Assembly (NCBI RefSeq): GCF_014268275.3
Contig: NZ_CP077084.1
Location: forward strand, 992,001 to 1,056,000
Reading direction: 5' to 3'
DNA length: 64,000 bases
Source of the DNA: Pseudomonas tritici
Lineage (GTDB): Bacteria; Pseudomonadota; Gammaproteobacteria; Pseudomonadales; Pseudomonadaceae
A model generated the notes under the pieces. The model was not told where the DNA came from, did no database searches, and saw only the letters and a program-made list of their open reading frames with translations. Positions 11,401 through 19,273 of this stretch are shown one piece after another. Position 1 is the first letter of the stretch, and each line of letters starts with the position of its first letter. The position numbers and the translations under genes were made by a program.

Positions 11401-11834
11401 CTTGCGATTAGAAGGACTGCCCATACGCTGATGTGGCTTCTAGTATCTTTTGTATAACTGAAGTGTCGGCCTAAGGCAATGTCACGGGTTTTCAGGACTT
11501 CTGGTATGGCGTCCTTATCTCCAACTTTAGTGAGAAGATCTGTAACTTGATCAGTAAATAATTCGATAAAATTACTTTTTATAGATCCTTGATAGTTTTG
11601 CTCGCAGTCGAATATCCATAGTACGGATTTCGAACCTTTGTCCTTTATTTTTTTCTCGAGCATTTGCAGGATAGAGCTTTTGCCTGAACCAAACTCACCA
11701 TCAAGTCCGATTACCCGGTGGTTTTTTCGACTACTTATATAGTCATGGATAGCTTGCGCTACCCTGTCGTGGCTCTCGCCTTTGAACGCGTCCCGTTCGG
11801 ATGGGTTCTCGCTTTGAAAATTTAAGATGTTCAT
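8466..11834 (-). CDS. KAP family P-loop NTPase, large membrane protein
   Basis: The 1122-residue protein carries a Walker A motif GEFGSGKS at residues ~46-53. Two membrane segments follow (~130-150 and ~165-190, inserted in the P-loop domain as in other KAP proteins), then Walker B IIVIDNLDRLP near residue 250. The remaining ~700 residues are helical and repeat-like with no motif I recognise. KAP NTPases include the F-plasmid phage-exclusion protein PifA, so a phage-defence role is plausible but inferred. The ATG at 11834 is preceded by AAGGGA; an upstream GTG is less likely. It is the leftmost cargo gene. Confidence 0.88.
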   Translation of the reverse strand: MNILNFQSENPSERDAFKGESHDRVAQAIHDYISSRKNHRVIGLDGEFGSGKSSILQMLEKKIKDKGSKSVLWIFDCEQNYQGSIKSNFIELFTDQVTDLLTKVGDKDAIPEVLKTRDIALGRHFSYTKDTRSHISVWAVLLIASGVLSPTFIRDYLPQLRASAELPWWQHLFYLGTSLAPVIILILAYFFNGKEQTGKKRWNISSLLKGSSDDQITETIEISKEVSPLDLKRALRNHLHAVKEHHFIIVIDNLDRLPRDVLRSVWSDLEIFTSVTGTENLSVIVPFCSTKVSKYLNGDTEHSYDSKDFIAKKFPVVFRTPPIITSGWKDAFRALWSETFGPASQSDADTCSIILQRHSPMAGGLVTPRLQKRFINDIATTMLVTAGQPSVVCIAAYIAVCKYNNIPIETLLKEPSAPATDSATPTDKADEKELKEITSLNLVRTRRTLQTLFGEDMDQGWPIQILQIHFQTSPDIAIAELIDQPLATAIESQDGKKLASLVPYFGFTDSFVRGLEGAVSPNNLFLTLHEAASSGNCDIGALIPLVNKRFTESPLLEGHVPETGYFEAIKGLINLGVSKTIFDGKLEAAHDAFLQMNRQAFDPDANDSYQKTITLYDSYLHALDYQFPELTMDSSEVLFHTLVPDPDLLVIDTNRISLSQKGRVDAVRQIISNDTVALEMTPLPEDEWVHCLYQYFGQMKLSVKKRDYQLDDEQAAEITTAISSDPADERAWLGLAFFEKYSSSIPTLIKSYASSTKSNFIKIAMAVAYIRQDMGAELAEIPEIESAFAQEPEFLNAMTGALITTGNLFALVLQPESRELVAPLLVRVIKDRLAASIFTVDVYRHYTELCEALEDAGLQEGEFLEWFTSFPLAVQNIPTLDQIDPQFLEEILTGSNKMLLAFRAHILNRDFGPEIAAPAWLAIFNSPNPRVANALDHMAVRKLDFAGEKNAHSAISTYFTTAVKQSPFVALSPSALRNIKNVLNLFDKDTKFIVGTELRACIYDSATAVESSIFILSEFGALLPSVAPRNAVEEDRLLRILLFLHREPGSTSLASDFLDSRWEQLADWSISKDHKDTYASYVTKLKERLPKVHKDLSNKTGFKARMKKFAGALMARPADTDD

Positions 11835-12152
11835 CAGTCCCTTGCACCTTTGAGGCTCAACAACGTGGCCAATGACCACGAGGATACTGCTTTTGATGGC
11901 TAAGTGCCCACATCGATTTTACAAATAACACTTCCACGGTTTATATATTTCGAGCGGCCCGGAAAGCGCTAAGTGCCTTGCCGTGTGGCGATGTCTTGTC
12001 TGAATACCGAACGGTGTCTCCCAGCGATGGTCTAGTAGCATGTCGATGCCCCATAACTGACGGAAAGCCGTTCTCTGTCTACATCGTGGACGCTCATGGC
12101 CGTGGCCCAGCGACGTCTCTATTAACTAAAAAATCAAGTAAGGAATCTCGTA
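11835..12152. other. Divergent intergenic region between KAP and DUF808 genes
   Basis: This 318-bp gap holds the two divergent promoters by position. No operator, RNA or reliable small gene was recognised; a 62-codon frame at 11978 lacks a ribosome site. Confidence 0.4.
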
Positions 12153-13070
12153 ATGGCGGGCAGTAGCCTCTTCGCACTTCTGGACGACATCGCCACGCTG
12201 CTAGACGACATCTCCCTCATGAGCAAAGTCGCGGCGAAGAAATCGGCCAGCGTCTTGAGCGACGACCTTGCTGTGAATGCTGAGCAGGTCACCGGCATGA
12301 AAGCTGACCGAGAGCTGCCGGTGGTATGGGCTGTATTCAAGGGCTCGTTGAGAAACAAAGCCATCCTGGTGCCTTGTGCCTTGGTATTGAACGCACTGTT
12401 GCCTGCGGCGGTTCACTGGCTGCTCATGATTGGGGGAGCATATCTCTGTTATGAGGGCTTTGAGGCTATCAAGGACAAGCTCACGGCTGGTCGAGACGAT
12501 GACACAGGGCAGCCAAACAAAACGAAGCCTAAGACGCCTGAAGAGCTTGCAGCTTATGAAAAGCGGAAGATTGCAGGGGCTGTTCGAACGGACTTCATCC
12601 TGAGCGCCGAGATCATCGTCATCACCCTAAATATCGTTACTGATGCCCCGATGCTCCAACAGATTTTGACGTTAGCGCTGATCGCGGTAGTCATGACAGT
12701 GGGCGTTTACGGATTGGTCGCGGGGATCGTCCGCTTGGATGATGCTGGTCTTATTCTCCAGAAGTCTAAAGCTACCGGTACATGGGGTTCTGTGGTGCGG
12801 ACTGTCGGGCGATGGCTGCTGTCGGCTGCTCCGAAGCTTATGAAAGCATTATCCTGGATCGGAACTGTGGCAATGTTCCTGGTCGGGGGGGCGTTCATTA
12901 CAGAAGGCATCGGGCCGATGCAGCACTTTGCTGAGAGACTGGTCGAAGGGGCAGGGGCGTGGGAAACCTTCGCAACTTTAGGCATTCACTGCCTGGTAGG
13001 CGCGCTTGTAGGCATGGTTGCCGTACTTGTGGTCAAAAGCATCACATCCATCACTGGAAGTAAGGCTTAA
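12153..13070 (+). CDS. DUF808 (YedI-like) inner membrane protein
   Basis: The 305-residue protein begins MAGSSLFALLDDIATLLDDI, the signature start of the DUF808 family. It has a soluble N-terminus and a central charged linker (TAGRDDDTGQPNKTKPK) between membrane segments; five or six helices are visible. Function is unknown across the family. AAGGA precedes the ATG. It is divergent from the KAP gene across 318 bp. Confidence 0.9.
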   Translation: MAGSSLFALLDDIATLLDDISLMSKVAAKKSASVLSDDLAVNAEQVTGMKADRELPVVWAVFKGSLRNKAILVPCALVLNALLPAAVHWLLMIGGAYLCYEGFEAIKDKLTAGRDDDTGQPNKTKPKTPEELAAYEKRKIAGAVRTDFILSAEIIVITLNIVTDAPMLQQILTLALIAVVMTVGVYGLVAGIVRLDDAGLILQKSKATGTWGSVVRTVGRWLLSAAPKLMKALSWIGTVAMFLVGGAFITEGIGPMQHFAERLVEGAGAWETFATLGIHCLVGALVGMVAVLVVKSITSITGSKA

Positions 13071-13244
13071 AGCTAGCTCTCATCGACGATGTTGAATCTG
13101 GAATCGCATACAACCTTACTTCGTAAGGAATCGCTGGGTTCAGCGCCGTTGATCCCATAACAGCGTTTGGCATAAGGTGAGTCGAACTGGCGTTTTAAGC
13201 CTGAAAAGTAGGGCAGTGGGCCGAGAGAGGAGCATTGGCTAATG

Positions 13245-14129
13245 CTAATGTCCTGCTTCTCTAGCCCTCATATCATCCGTTATGACCTTGATCATCTTGA
13301 AATACTCTGCTCTACCTTGGATTGCTTCTGGAGTAGATTCAATTTCTAGATTTGCCATATGGACAGCAGGATCTATGACGTAATGGCTCGCCTGCATATA
13401 GTTCTTGATGGCTGGGATAATCCAGCATGCGGGATAGAAACGGAGAATTCCATTACCAGCCTTCTGAATCATACCGACCCAGGCAACCTGGTTGGATTTA
13501 GGCATTAGGTTAGAAACCATCCCACCACTCATTCCATTCATTTCTGAGTGTGTGATCTGACCAAGAAAACGCAGGATGGGGGCTGATCCTTCGAACTCAC
13601 AAACACCGTGAAAGATATGCTTATTGATCACTGTCGAGCAGTTGTAGTCATCGCCATACGGATACTCAATCGGGTTTTCATCTATTGGGTAGCCAGAGGC
13701 TACCAATAACATGCCGTCATACAAATCGCTTACAGCTACGGCTATACGGCCATTCGTGCCATCTAGGTCGATGAATTTATCGGGAAAACGGAATAGCGAG
13801 GATGAAAGCTCGATCAGCACGATGTCTTGCATGTCGATACAGGGACTATCTGCCGTTATCAGCTCACCGATACGCCAGCCGCGCATTGGGAATCCCATAC
13901 CCTCTATTCCTTCCCAGCCTCTCTTAGCAAAGAGGTGAGTGAAGAACGGCGACTCGTTTTGTGCCGCCTCGTAGTTCGCATCTAGAACGTGTTGAGCCGT
14001 CAGGAGAAAAAATTTCTGCTGGTACTTGATCAGTATTCCTGTCCCGCCTTTGCTATAGACCATATCGGCGTGATACCGGCCAAGCTCTTCAATAGGCTGA
14101 GAGCAATGGGTGAATATAAGCCTTCTCAC
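13245..14129 (-). CDS. Trypsin-like serine protease, probable retron effector
   Basis: From the GTG at 14129 the product has 294 residues with a chymotrypsin-fold catalytic triad: His47 in LLTAQHVLD, Asp102 in MQDIVLIEL and Ser201 in NGMSGGMVS. No signal peptide or membrane segment is visible, so it should act in the cytoplasm. The frame stays open upstream to 14202, and an ATT at 14198 sits 7 nt after AGGAAG, which would add 23 residues. It lies downstream of the retron reverse transcriptase on the same strand with no intervening gene. This suggests a toxic effector controlled by the RT-DNA complex; that role is inferred. Confidence 0.75.
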   Translation of the reverse strand: MRRLIFTHCSQPIEELGRYHADMVYSKGGTGILIKYQQKFFLLTAQHVLDANYEAAQNESPFFTHLFAKRGWEGIEGMGFPMRGWRIGELITADSPCIDMQDIVLIELSSSLFRFPDKFIDLDGTNGRIAVAVSDLYDGMLLVASGYPIDENPIEYPYGDDYNCSTVINKHIFHGVCEFEGSAPILRFLGQITHSEMNGMSGGMVSNLMPKSNQVAWVGMIQKAGNGILRFYPACWIIPAIKNYMQASHYVIDPAVHMANLEIESTPEAIQGRAEYFKMIKVITDDMRAREAGH

Positions 14130-14338
14130 AGACTGAATTACGTTGCTCTGAGACGTATTCTCGTAGAACCGATTTAGCTTTCGTACTGGAATTTTAATGT
14201 TTTAACTTCCTGTATCGCAGGGTAGAAATTTGTTGCGGTTACGGAGCTTGAAGCTTCGTCTGCATGTCAGCGACATCGCCCCATTTTCTAGCCAAACCGC
14301 TCCTGAGTATCACAGCCAAAACAACTGCCAGCCAACGG

Positions 14339-15454
14339 TTAGCCAACTTTCCAAGGTAGATCCACCGGCAGGTCAATTTGCAAGCTGCTAGCCGCTACGT
14401 CCAGATCTGCGGTGGTCTCCGCAACCATCTGAACCTGAAACTCGGTATCTGCATATCGCTCCATAAGTGGCGCACGCATCAGTAATACTCGAACGCGAGC
14501 CTTGAGGCGCTGCCCCTCTGGATGCCCACAAGCGATCAACCTGCCTATGCGTCCCATCACTCGACGCGCCTCCTTTTCATCATCAGCGGACAGCTGACCT
14601 GAATTACCTTCGAAGCGATCCTCTAGCTGTTTCACGGCGGCGCGGATTGCCATCCGATGTTTTTTGGGAAGCGCCGGTATCGGCCCGTTCACCACTAATC
14701 CGGTCACGGTGACGGCGTCAGCTTTATCGCTAGTGATCAATGCTTGCCCGCGCTTACGAACATGCAGCTTGCTCCGCTTCTGCAGGCAGCCTTTTTGTCC
14801 GAGCATCCATGTGACAGAGGCAATAACTTGGGAGGTGGTAGCTTGATCAATACGAGTTTTGCTAGATACAGTAATGTCATCTGCGAAGCGCGAATACGCC
14901 AGTCCCTGAGCTTTAAAGCGAGTGACGAGCGCCGGCTCGATATCCCAAAACACTAGGTTGGCCAAGTAGCTACTTGTACTCGCCCCTTGTGGAACCTGGC
15001 CCTCACGAGTAACTAGATCCGCAAGCAGAGTGGCTACATCTGCGGAGAAGCGGAAGAGACCCACGAACAAGCGATGAATGTGCTCGTTTGTAATTGAGGG
15101 GAAGAAATCAGCGATGTCCTGAAGAATGACTGTCTTGGCGCCGGTATGAACCCGAGCGTTCGAGTAAATGCTGCGGGGTAGCTTGGGATCTCTGATACCG
15201 CCGTGCAGGTATCCAGGGAACGCAACCTTGCTGAGGATCCGATCCACGATCTTGCGCTGGATCGTCTTCAGAGGCTCATGAGCATCATAGGTATGTCTGG
15301 GTGTTATGCCGTCTTTTTTTGTTTGCGGGACATATCGATAAAGACGAGAGCTACGATGAGCAAGTGCGATTAGCCTCTCGACTGGCTCTCCGAGAGCACG
15401 TGCTAAGGCGCTGATGCTGTGGATAGGGCTATGAGGATAGAACGGAGCATCCAT
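14339..15454 (-). CDS. Retron-type reverse transcriptase
   Basis: The 371-residue protein has the RT core. Motifs are NARVH (99-103, the retron NAxxH signature), DIADFFPSI (113-121), PQGAST (155-160), the catalytic FADD (190-193, in place of the usual YADD) and VTG (250-252, second retron signature). There is no maturase or endonuclease domain, which argues against a group II intron. It should use a neighbouring structured RNA to make msDNA. The ATG at 15454 follows GGAAG; the upstream TTG is less likely. A candidate msr-msd and a small gene lie upstream and a protease gene downstream. Confidence 0.88.
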   Translation of the reverse strand: MDAPFYPHSPIHSISALARALGEPVERLIALAHRSSRLYRYVPQTKKDGITPRHTYDAHEPLKTIQRKIVDRILSKVAFPGYLHGGIRDPKLPRSIYSNARVHTGAKTVILQDIADFFPSITNEHIHRLFVGLFRFSADVATLLADLVTREGQVPQGASTSSYLANLVFWDIEPALVTRFKAQGLAYSRFADDITVSSKTRIDQATTSQVIASVTWMLGQKGCLQKRSKLHVRKRGQALITSDKADAVTVTGLVVNGPIPALPKKHRMAIRAAVKQLEDRFEGNSGQLSADDEKEARRVMGRIGRLIACGHPEGQRLKARVRVLLMRAPLMERYADTEFQVQMVAETTADLDVAASSLQIDLPVDLPWKVG

Positions 15455-15473
15455 GTCCAAGCTTCCGGTGATG

Positions 15474-15496
15474 GGCCGGCCCCGAAGAACCGGCCC
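15474..15496 (-). other. Strong GC hairpin upstream of the retron RT
   Basis: GGGCCGG and CCGGCCC pair around a 9-10 nt loop in the 72-bp gap between the small gene and the RT. There is no T-run, so it is more likely an mRNA processing or stability element than a terminator. Confidence 0.5.
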
Positions 15497-15526
15497 CTCT
15501 GAATTCGAATGATGTGGTTTGTTGTG

Positions 15527-15781
15527 TCATGGGAGGTTCTCAATAAATGGAATCACCACTGTCTCGACAAAATCCCAGCCCTCAACAGTCTTCTCCCATA
15601 ACCAGATGCATAGACGAATACGTGCGATCCACTTGAGCAGGGTTACTGCCTTCGCCTTTACCCACGCAATCCGACCCGCTTTAGGTTCTTGAGATGGAGC
15701 TGTCTCGATGACACGAGCATCTTCACTGTTGTGCATAGACTGACGCGCCTTGCGGCGCGCTAGGTTCTTTAAATTAACCAT
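15527..15781 (-). CDS. Small protein encoded between retron RNA candidate and RT
   Basis: The 84-residue product starts at the ATG at 15781 (preceded by GGGAACA) with a basic N-terminus (MVNLKNLARRKARQS). A Trp-rich amphipathic or weakly hydrophobic helical C-terminus follows (LLKWIARIRLCIWLWEKTVEGW). I do not recognise a family. Its position between the putative msr-msd and the RT is where some retron types carry an accessory protein. An alternative longer start would read through the RNA candidate. Confidence 0.5.
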   Translation of the reverse strand: MVNLKNLARRKARQSMHNSEDARVIETAPSQEPKAGRIAWVKAKAVTLLKWIARIRLCIWLWEKTVEGWDFVETVVIPFIENLP

Positions 15782-15800
15782 GACTGATGTTCCCAACGAC

Positions 15801-15932
15801 AGGCGAAATTGCCCCGCCGCCAAGCATTCCGGGCCGAAAGGAACGCTGAAGATGCCACTACAAACCACAGTTCTGCTTATCAAGTCCCTTGATAAGCCGT
15901 CCGCCGCATTACCGCCACATCACATTTCGCCT
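15801..15932 (-). ncRNA. Candidate retron msr-msd RNA
   Basis: On the minus strand AGGCGAAAT (15932-15924) and ATTTCGCCT (15809-15801) form a 9-bp perfect inverted pair enclosing ~115 nt, the layout of retron a1/a2 repeats. Inside are a perfect 10-bp hairpin with a 3-nt loop (15875-15897) and a second hairpin GCGTTCC/GGAATGC. It is on the RT strand and upstream of it. The msr/msd border and branching guanosine could not be placed. A longer RNA starting near TTAGCG at 15992 is possible. Confidence 0.4.
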
Positions 15933-16472
15933 CAACGCATCAAACGATCAGAGACAAACCCTTGGATCACCTTTGGGATTGCCCTAGGCGCTAAGCACTC
16001 AGGAGCGATGGGCAGCACCAACCTGCGCGGCGAAGAAAGCCAAGGCGAACACCAAGGCGACCAGTTTCCCGGTCAAAAACCGCAAGCCCAAATTTCAGTC
16101 ATATTTAAAGAGCACTTGGGTGGTAGCACCCAACAGACGCAGTATTTATCAGAATAAACAAACCGGCGACAACTGTTATTTGTTGCAAGAGTTGTTCTTT
16201 GTATAAGTCGTATTTTTGACTGTATAAAGCGTCAAAATTTAAGTGTCGCTCGTGTTAATGCCACTTAGGAAATTGAGCATCTTTCGAGTTGTCGAGTTGG
16301 GCTCGTTGACCTATGATCCCACTAGGCGGTGATGGTCGCCTGGCGCCTGTTTCGCGAAGCAATAGCCCATCGTAGATGCACCCCACGTTTTACATCGGCA
16401 TGTCCCTACCCAGACGCTGCCCGGTGAACAGGCAATCGGTACCAAAGCGTCGAATGGTTTTGGATACTTGCT
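15933..16472. other. Non-coding region upstream of the retron
   Basis: No convincing gene is present in these 540 bp. They include a perfect hairpin TTGGGTG-gtag-CACCCAA (16116-16133), the imperfect dyad ACAACT/AGTTGT at 16170-16195 and a locally AT-rich stretch at 16140-16260 that could hold the retron promoter. Confidence 0.45.
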
Positions 16473-17303
16473 ATGTCCGATTTCTCCCCTATCAGCATCA
16501 TCAAATCGCAAGCCAAGCAGCATGCTCGTGAACACGACACGAAGCTTTCTGCTGCCCAAGAAGCGCTTGCGCGTCAGGCTGGGTTCGAGGAGTACCACGA
16601 GCTCGTTGTCGTCGCCCACCGAAACCCCACGGATCCGCGTTTGATGCTCGCCGCCTTTGGCGTGCGTGACTTCAAGGAAGCGATCTTCGAGGATTATGTA
16701 TTCTCCGAGCTGGATCGAGAGCTGGAGCACATGCTGTCCGGCGCGATGGCCGAGACCAACGCTAGTGAGTTCACCATCTGTGATAGCGAGGTGGAGTCAG
16801 TCTCCTATGACGATGCAATTGGCGCACTCAGGTTGGGCATGTCTATCGACTGGGAAGGACAGCAGGATCCTGACCGTGTCTACTACGGTAGGGTTTTCTT
16901 CCTTAAGGCGGATGTTAATCTGGTTCGGCGAGATGGCAGGTGGTCGCTCGGTGAGGACGGTGTTTGCATCATCACTAGCGAAACGGATGCAGACCGTGAT
17001 CGCAGGACTGAATGGGAGGACAGGGCGCACCAACAGGCCGCTGAAAGCGGGGAGCACCGTCCCAGCATTAGCATGGCGCAAGCGCTGGCCAGTGGGCTTG
17101 AGATATCCCTAGAGGATGCGGAGCTTCTGGCAGGCGCGAAGGTTAGAGGGTATACCTCAGATGACGGGATGATCTACAGCTACTGGGTGGACGTTGAGCC
17201 GTGTGCCGAGGGAGCGCTGCGAGCAGATCTGTTGGCCCGGTTCGGCACCTTGGAGTTCGAGGTGGACGTCAATTCCTTCGACGACATCCATCCTGAGATG
17301 TGA
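16473..17303 (+). CDS. Uncharacterised protein with plasmid-type N-terminal helix module
   Basis: The 276-residue acidic protein begins with a helical module (IKSQAKQHAREHDTKLSAAQ ... ALARQAGFEEYHEL, residues ~9-44). That module occurs at the N-terminus of many plasmid and island proteins of unknown role. The rest contains two mixed regions; the C-terminal one reads as a small domain (AELLAGAKVRGYTSDDGMIYSYWVDV). No catalytic motif was found. It stands alone between the retron and the Mrr-like gene. Confidence 0.7.
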   Translation: MSDFSPISIIKSQAKQHAREHDTKLSAAQEALARQAGFEEYHELVVVAHRNPTDPRLMLAAFGVRDFKEAIFEDYVFSELDRELEHMLSGAMAETNASEFTICDSEVESVSYDDAIGALRLGMSIDWEGQQDPDRVYYGRVFFLKADVNLVRRDGRWSLGEDGVCIITSETDADRDRRTEWEDRAHQQAAESGEHRPSISMAQALASGLEISLEDAELLAGAKVRGYTSDDGMIYSYWVDVEPCAEGALRADLLARFGTLEFEVDVNSFDDIHPEM

Positions 17304-17517
17304 GTGAACTGGGGATGGCTGGCTGCGGATGCTGGCCACCTTCAGGCCTCGGGATCGCCGAGTACGAACAGCTAAGTTGGGGTTTGACCCTGGGGGGCAC
17401 GGCTGTTGTGAACCAAACCTCGGCGACGCCGAGTTGTGGCCCTACCGGCGTCCAGTCAGACCAACCGGGAAATGAGTCGCAGGGAAATTAGAGCCAACCG
17501 TCTGCGTCCCAGACAGG

Positions 17518-18399
17518 TCACGGCTTGAACAACTCATCCAGCGGCACGAACGCAGCGCCAGTTTCTGCGGCAGCTCTAACCTTCCGGTCAATCACCTCCG
17601 CAATGGGTATGCGCCGTCCCAGTGCTTTGTAGATATCCTCGCCGGACATGCAAATCACCTTCCGACCTCTGCCGAATGCGTGAAGGCCTTCTTGTGTGAA
17701 CCCGCCATAGCTGATGAAAACGCCACGCGCCCATGCAGCCTTTTGATCGAGTTTCCCCTGAAACGTGTGTAGCTCCGCTGCCCCAATCGGATCTCTGACC
17801 CATTTGGCCTCGATCAAGTACGTTTCGTTTCCAAGCTGGAAGCTACCGTCTATTTGCTCGCCAATCAGGCTGAACGGCGAACGCGCCTGAAGTTTGGATG
17901 AGTCAAAAAGCTCTTTGAGAAATCCTTCGAATTCGTAGCCACGCTTCTGCGGTGGCAGATCGCGCAGATCGTAAAGCCGCTGTTTCAGTGCGTCGAGTAT
18001 TGGGCCCTGATTAACCAGCGCCGCTGCAGCGAAAGGATTTTGTACCACCTGGGCGTGCTGCCCCGGCGATCTAATTGACTCGAGCAGGGATAGAAAGCGG
18101 CCTTCGGCGTTCACGACATCTTCCGTAGCCTTGCTCTCTGCCCGTATCATTTGCCGGTGTTTCCAGAGGGCTTCGAGCACTCGAGCTACCGTGGAATGAT
18201 CGGCGTTCTGGAGGAGGCATCTGACGCGCCTGGCCTTGGAGGTGCCATCCTTGGAAAACATCTCGTGCGAGATGTCGATTTCAAGCTCCTCCATGAAGAA
18301 CTCGTCCATCGTGCGGTTGGAGAAGTCGAGAACGTATCCGCCACCCATGTCGAAGATCGAATCAAGGAACCGCATTTCTGTCGATTTGAAATTCGCCAC
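17518..18399 (-). CDS. Mrr-like restriction endonuclease domain protein
   Basis: The 293-residue protein has a C-terminal PD-(D/E)xK nuclease core: helix KRGYEFEGFLKELF (~153-166), Asp184 in GEQIDGSF and Glu197-x-Lys199 in YLIEAKW, then AAWARGVFISYGGFTQEGL typical of Mrr_cat. The ~150-residue N-terminal half is helical and unfamiliar. It could cut foreign or modified DNA. No methylase gene is adjacent, which fits a modification-dependent (type IV) enzyme. GTG start at 18399 after AGGAAAGG. Confidence 0.82.
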   Translation of the reverse strand: MANFKSTEMRFLDSIFDMGGGYVLDFSNRTMDEFFMEELEIDISHEMFSKDGTSKARRVRCLLQNADHSTVARVLEALWKHRQMIRAESKATEDVVNAEGRFLSLLESIRSPGQHAQVVQNPFAAAALVNQGPILDALKQRLYDLRDLPPQKRGYEFEGFLKELFDSSKLQARSPFSLIGEQIDGSFQLGNETYLIEAKWVRDPIGAAELHTFQGKLDQKAAWARGVFISYGGFTQEGLHAFGRGRKVICMSGEDIYKALGRRIPIAEVIDRKVRAAAETGAAFVPLDELFKP

Positions 18400-18473
18400 A
18401 CCTTTCCTCGGTCTTCATGTGCCCGACACTCAGATGCCAAGCCAAGATAGCGTTGAAAAATTATTTTAATAAT

Positions 18474-18674
18474 ATGCCCCAATCCAATCCCGAGGAATAT
18501 CTTCATGACCTCCGATACGGTGACTCGGCGATGGGCGCGCTTTCTGAATACCTTTCTACATCTCCAATCAAATCAGCTACTCACCAAGGCATTGAGGTAA
18601 AAGGGCTTTTCGAAAAAAGCACTATAAATGGGTACGCCTTTCACGCCAGGTGGATACCTACAAAAAATGACTGA
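18474..18674 (+). CDS. Possible small protein of 66 residues
   Basis: The frame from the ATG at 18474 is divergent from the nuclease gene. Its composition looks protein-like (SNPEEYLHDLRYGDSAMGAL; GYAFHARWIP) but it lacks a clear ribosome site. The upstream sequence is strongly AT-rich. No family recognised. Confidence 0.3.
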   Translation: MPQSNPEEYLHDLRYGDSAMGALSEYLSTSPIKSATHQGIEVKGLFEKSTINGYAFHARWIPTKND

Positions 18675-19048
18675 TGTTCGAGAACGCTATCGCTAACCCA
18701 GGCTGCGCCGGATGGATGAAGACGAAATACGCGGCAAAAATGAAGGGGCCAGCCTCTTGAGTTCGACGATGCTCTGCCGATATGCTAAATGAAAGCGGTG
18801 AACGGTTCGTCGAGTGTTGCATCTTGGCGATCCGACGAATCGCGGGAACTTCACTGTTCGTTTGTTGATCAATCTGTATAATGCGCACCCGTTTCGATGC
18901 ACCTTTCGGTGCACGTCACGCACGCTACCGCCAGAGCGATTCATTTTGATGCTGTCGTGAAGCTAGATGCATTCCGCATCGTTTCGTTTTGCATTGACTA
19001 GCGCTTCTGCTACCTTCAATGAAAATGTGCACGTTCTTGAGAGACGCC
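18675..19048. other. Intergenic region with hairpin, no gene recognised
   Basis: The sequence holds a short hairpin TGCACC-tttc-GGTGCA near 18898-18915 after a possible -10 (TATAAT, near 18877). No protein-coding frame was convincing. Possible promoter region for the small gene at 19049. Confidence 0.35.
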
Positions 19049-19228
19049 ATGAGCCTGAAAGCACTGATTGACCTTGCCAACCGCCAAACTGTAGAAGACT
19101 CGCGCGCCCGCGACCGTCGGAACCAGGACAGCTATGCGCGCGTTAAACAGTACGGCAAAGAGGTCGAGCAACGTATCGCCTCCAAAGCCGTGAGTCAGGA
19201 ACTGCTAGCAAGAGCCTGTAGCCTTTAA
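19049..19228 (+). CDS. Small charged helical protein
   Basis: The 59-residue product (MSLKALIDLANRQTVEDSRA ... YGKEVEQRIASKAVSQELL) is highly charged and predicted helical throughout. No family recognised. It is followed 21 bp later by an intrinsic-terminator-like hairpin, which suggests it is a transcription unit of its own upstream of the cysteine peptidase gene. Confidence 0.5.
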   Translation: MSLKALIDLANRQTVEDSRARDRRNQDSYARVKQYGKEVEQRIASKAVSQELLARACSL

Positions 19229-19249
19229 TCCCCCTTTTTGAGGAAGGAA

Positions 19250-19273
19250 GCAGCCATCGCGGCTGCTTTTTTT
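19250..19273 (+). terminator. Intrinsic terminator / attenuator-like hairpin
   Basis: GCAGCC-atcgc-GGCTGC is followed directly by seven Ts. It is a textbook Rho-independent terminator by form. Unusually, the T-run runs straight into the ATG (19274) of the next gene, and an excellent Shine-Dalgarno (AGGAAGGAA, 19241-19249) sits just upstream of the hairpin. Confidence 0.8.

Noticed and set aside
14339..15454. Group II intron
   Set aside because: The RT has no maturase or endonuclease domain, no intron domain V motif was seen downstream, and the NAxxH and VTG motifs point to a retron.
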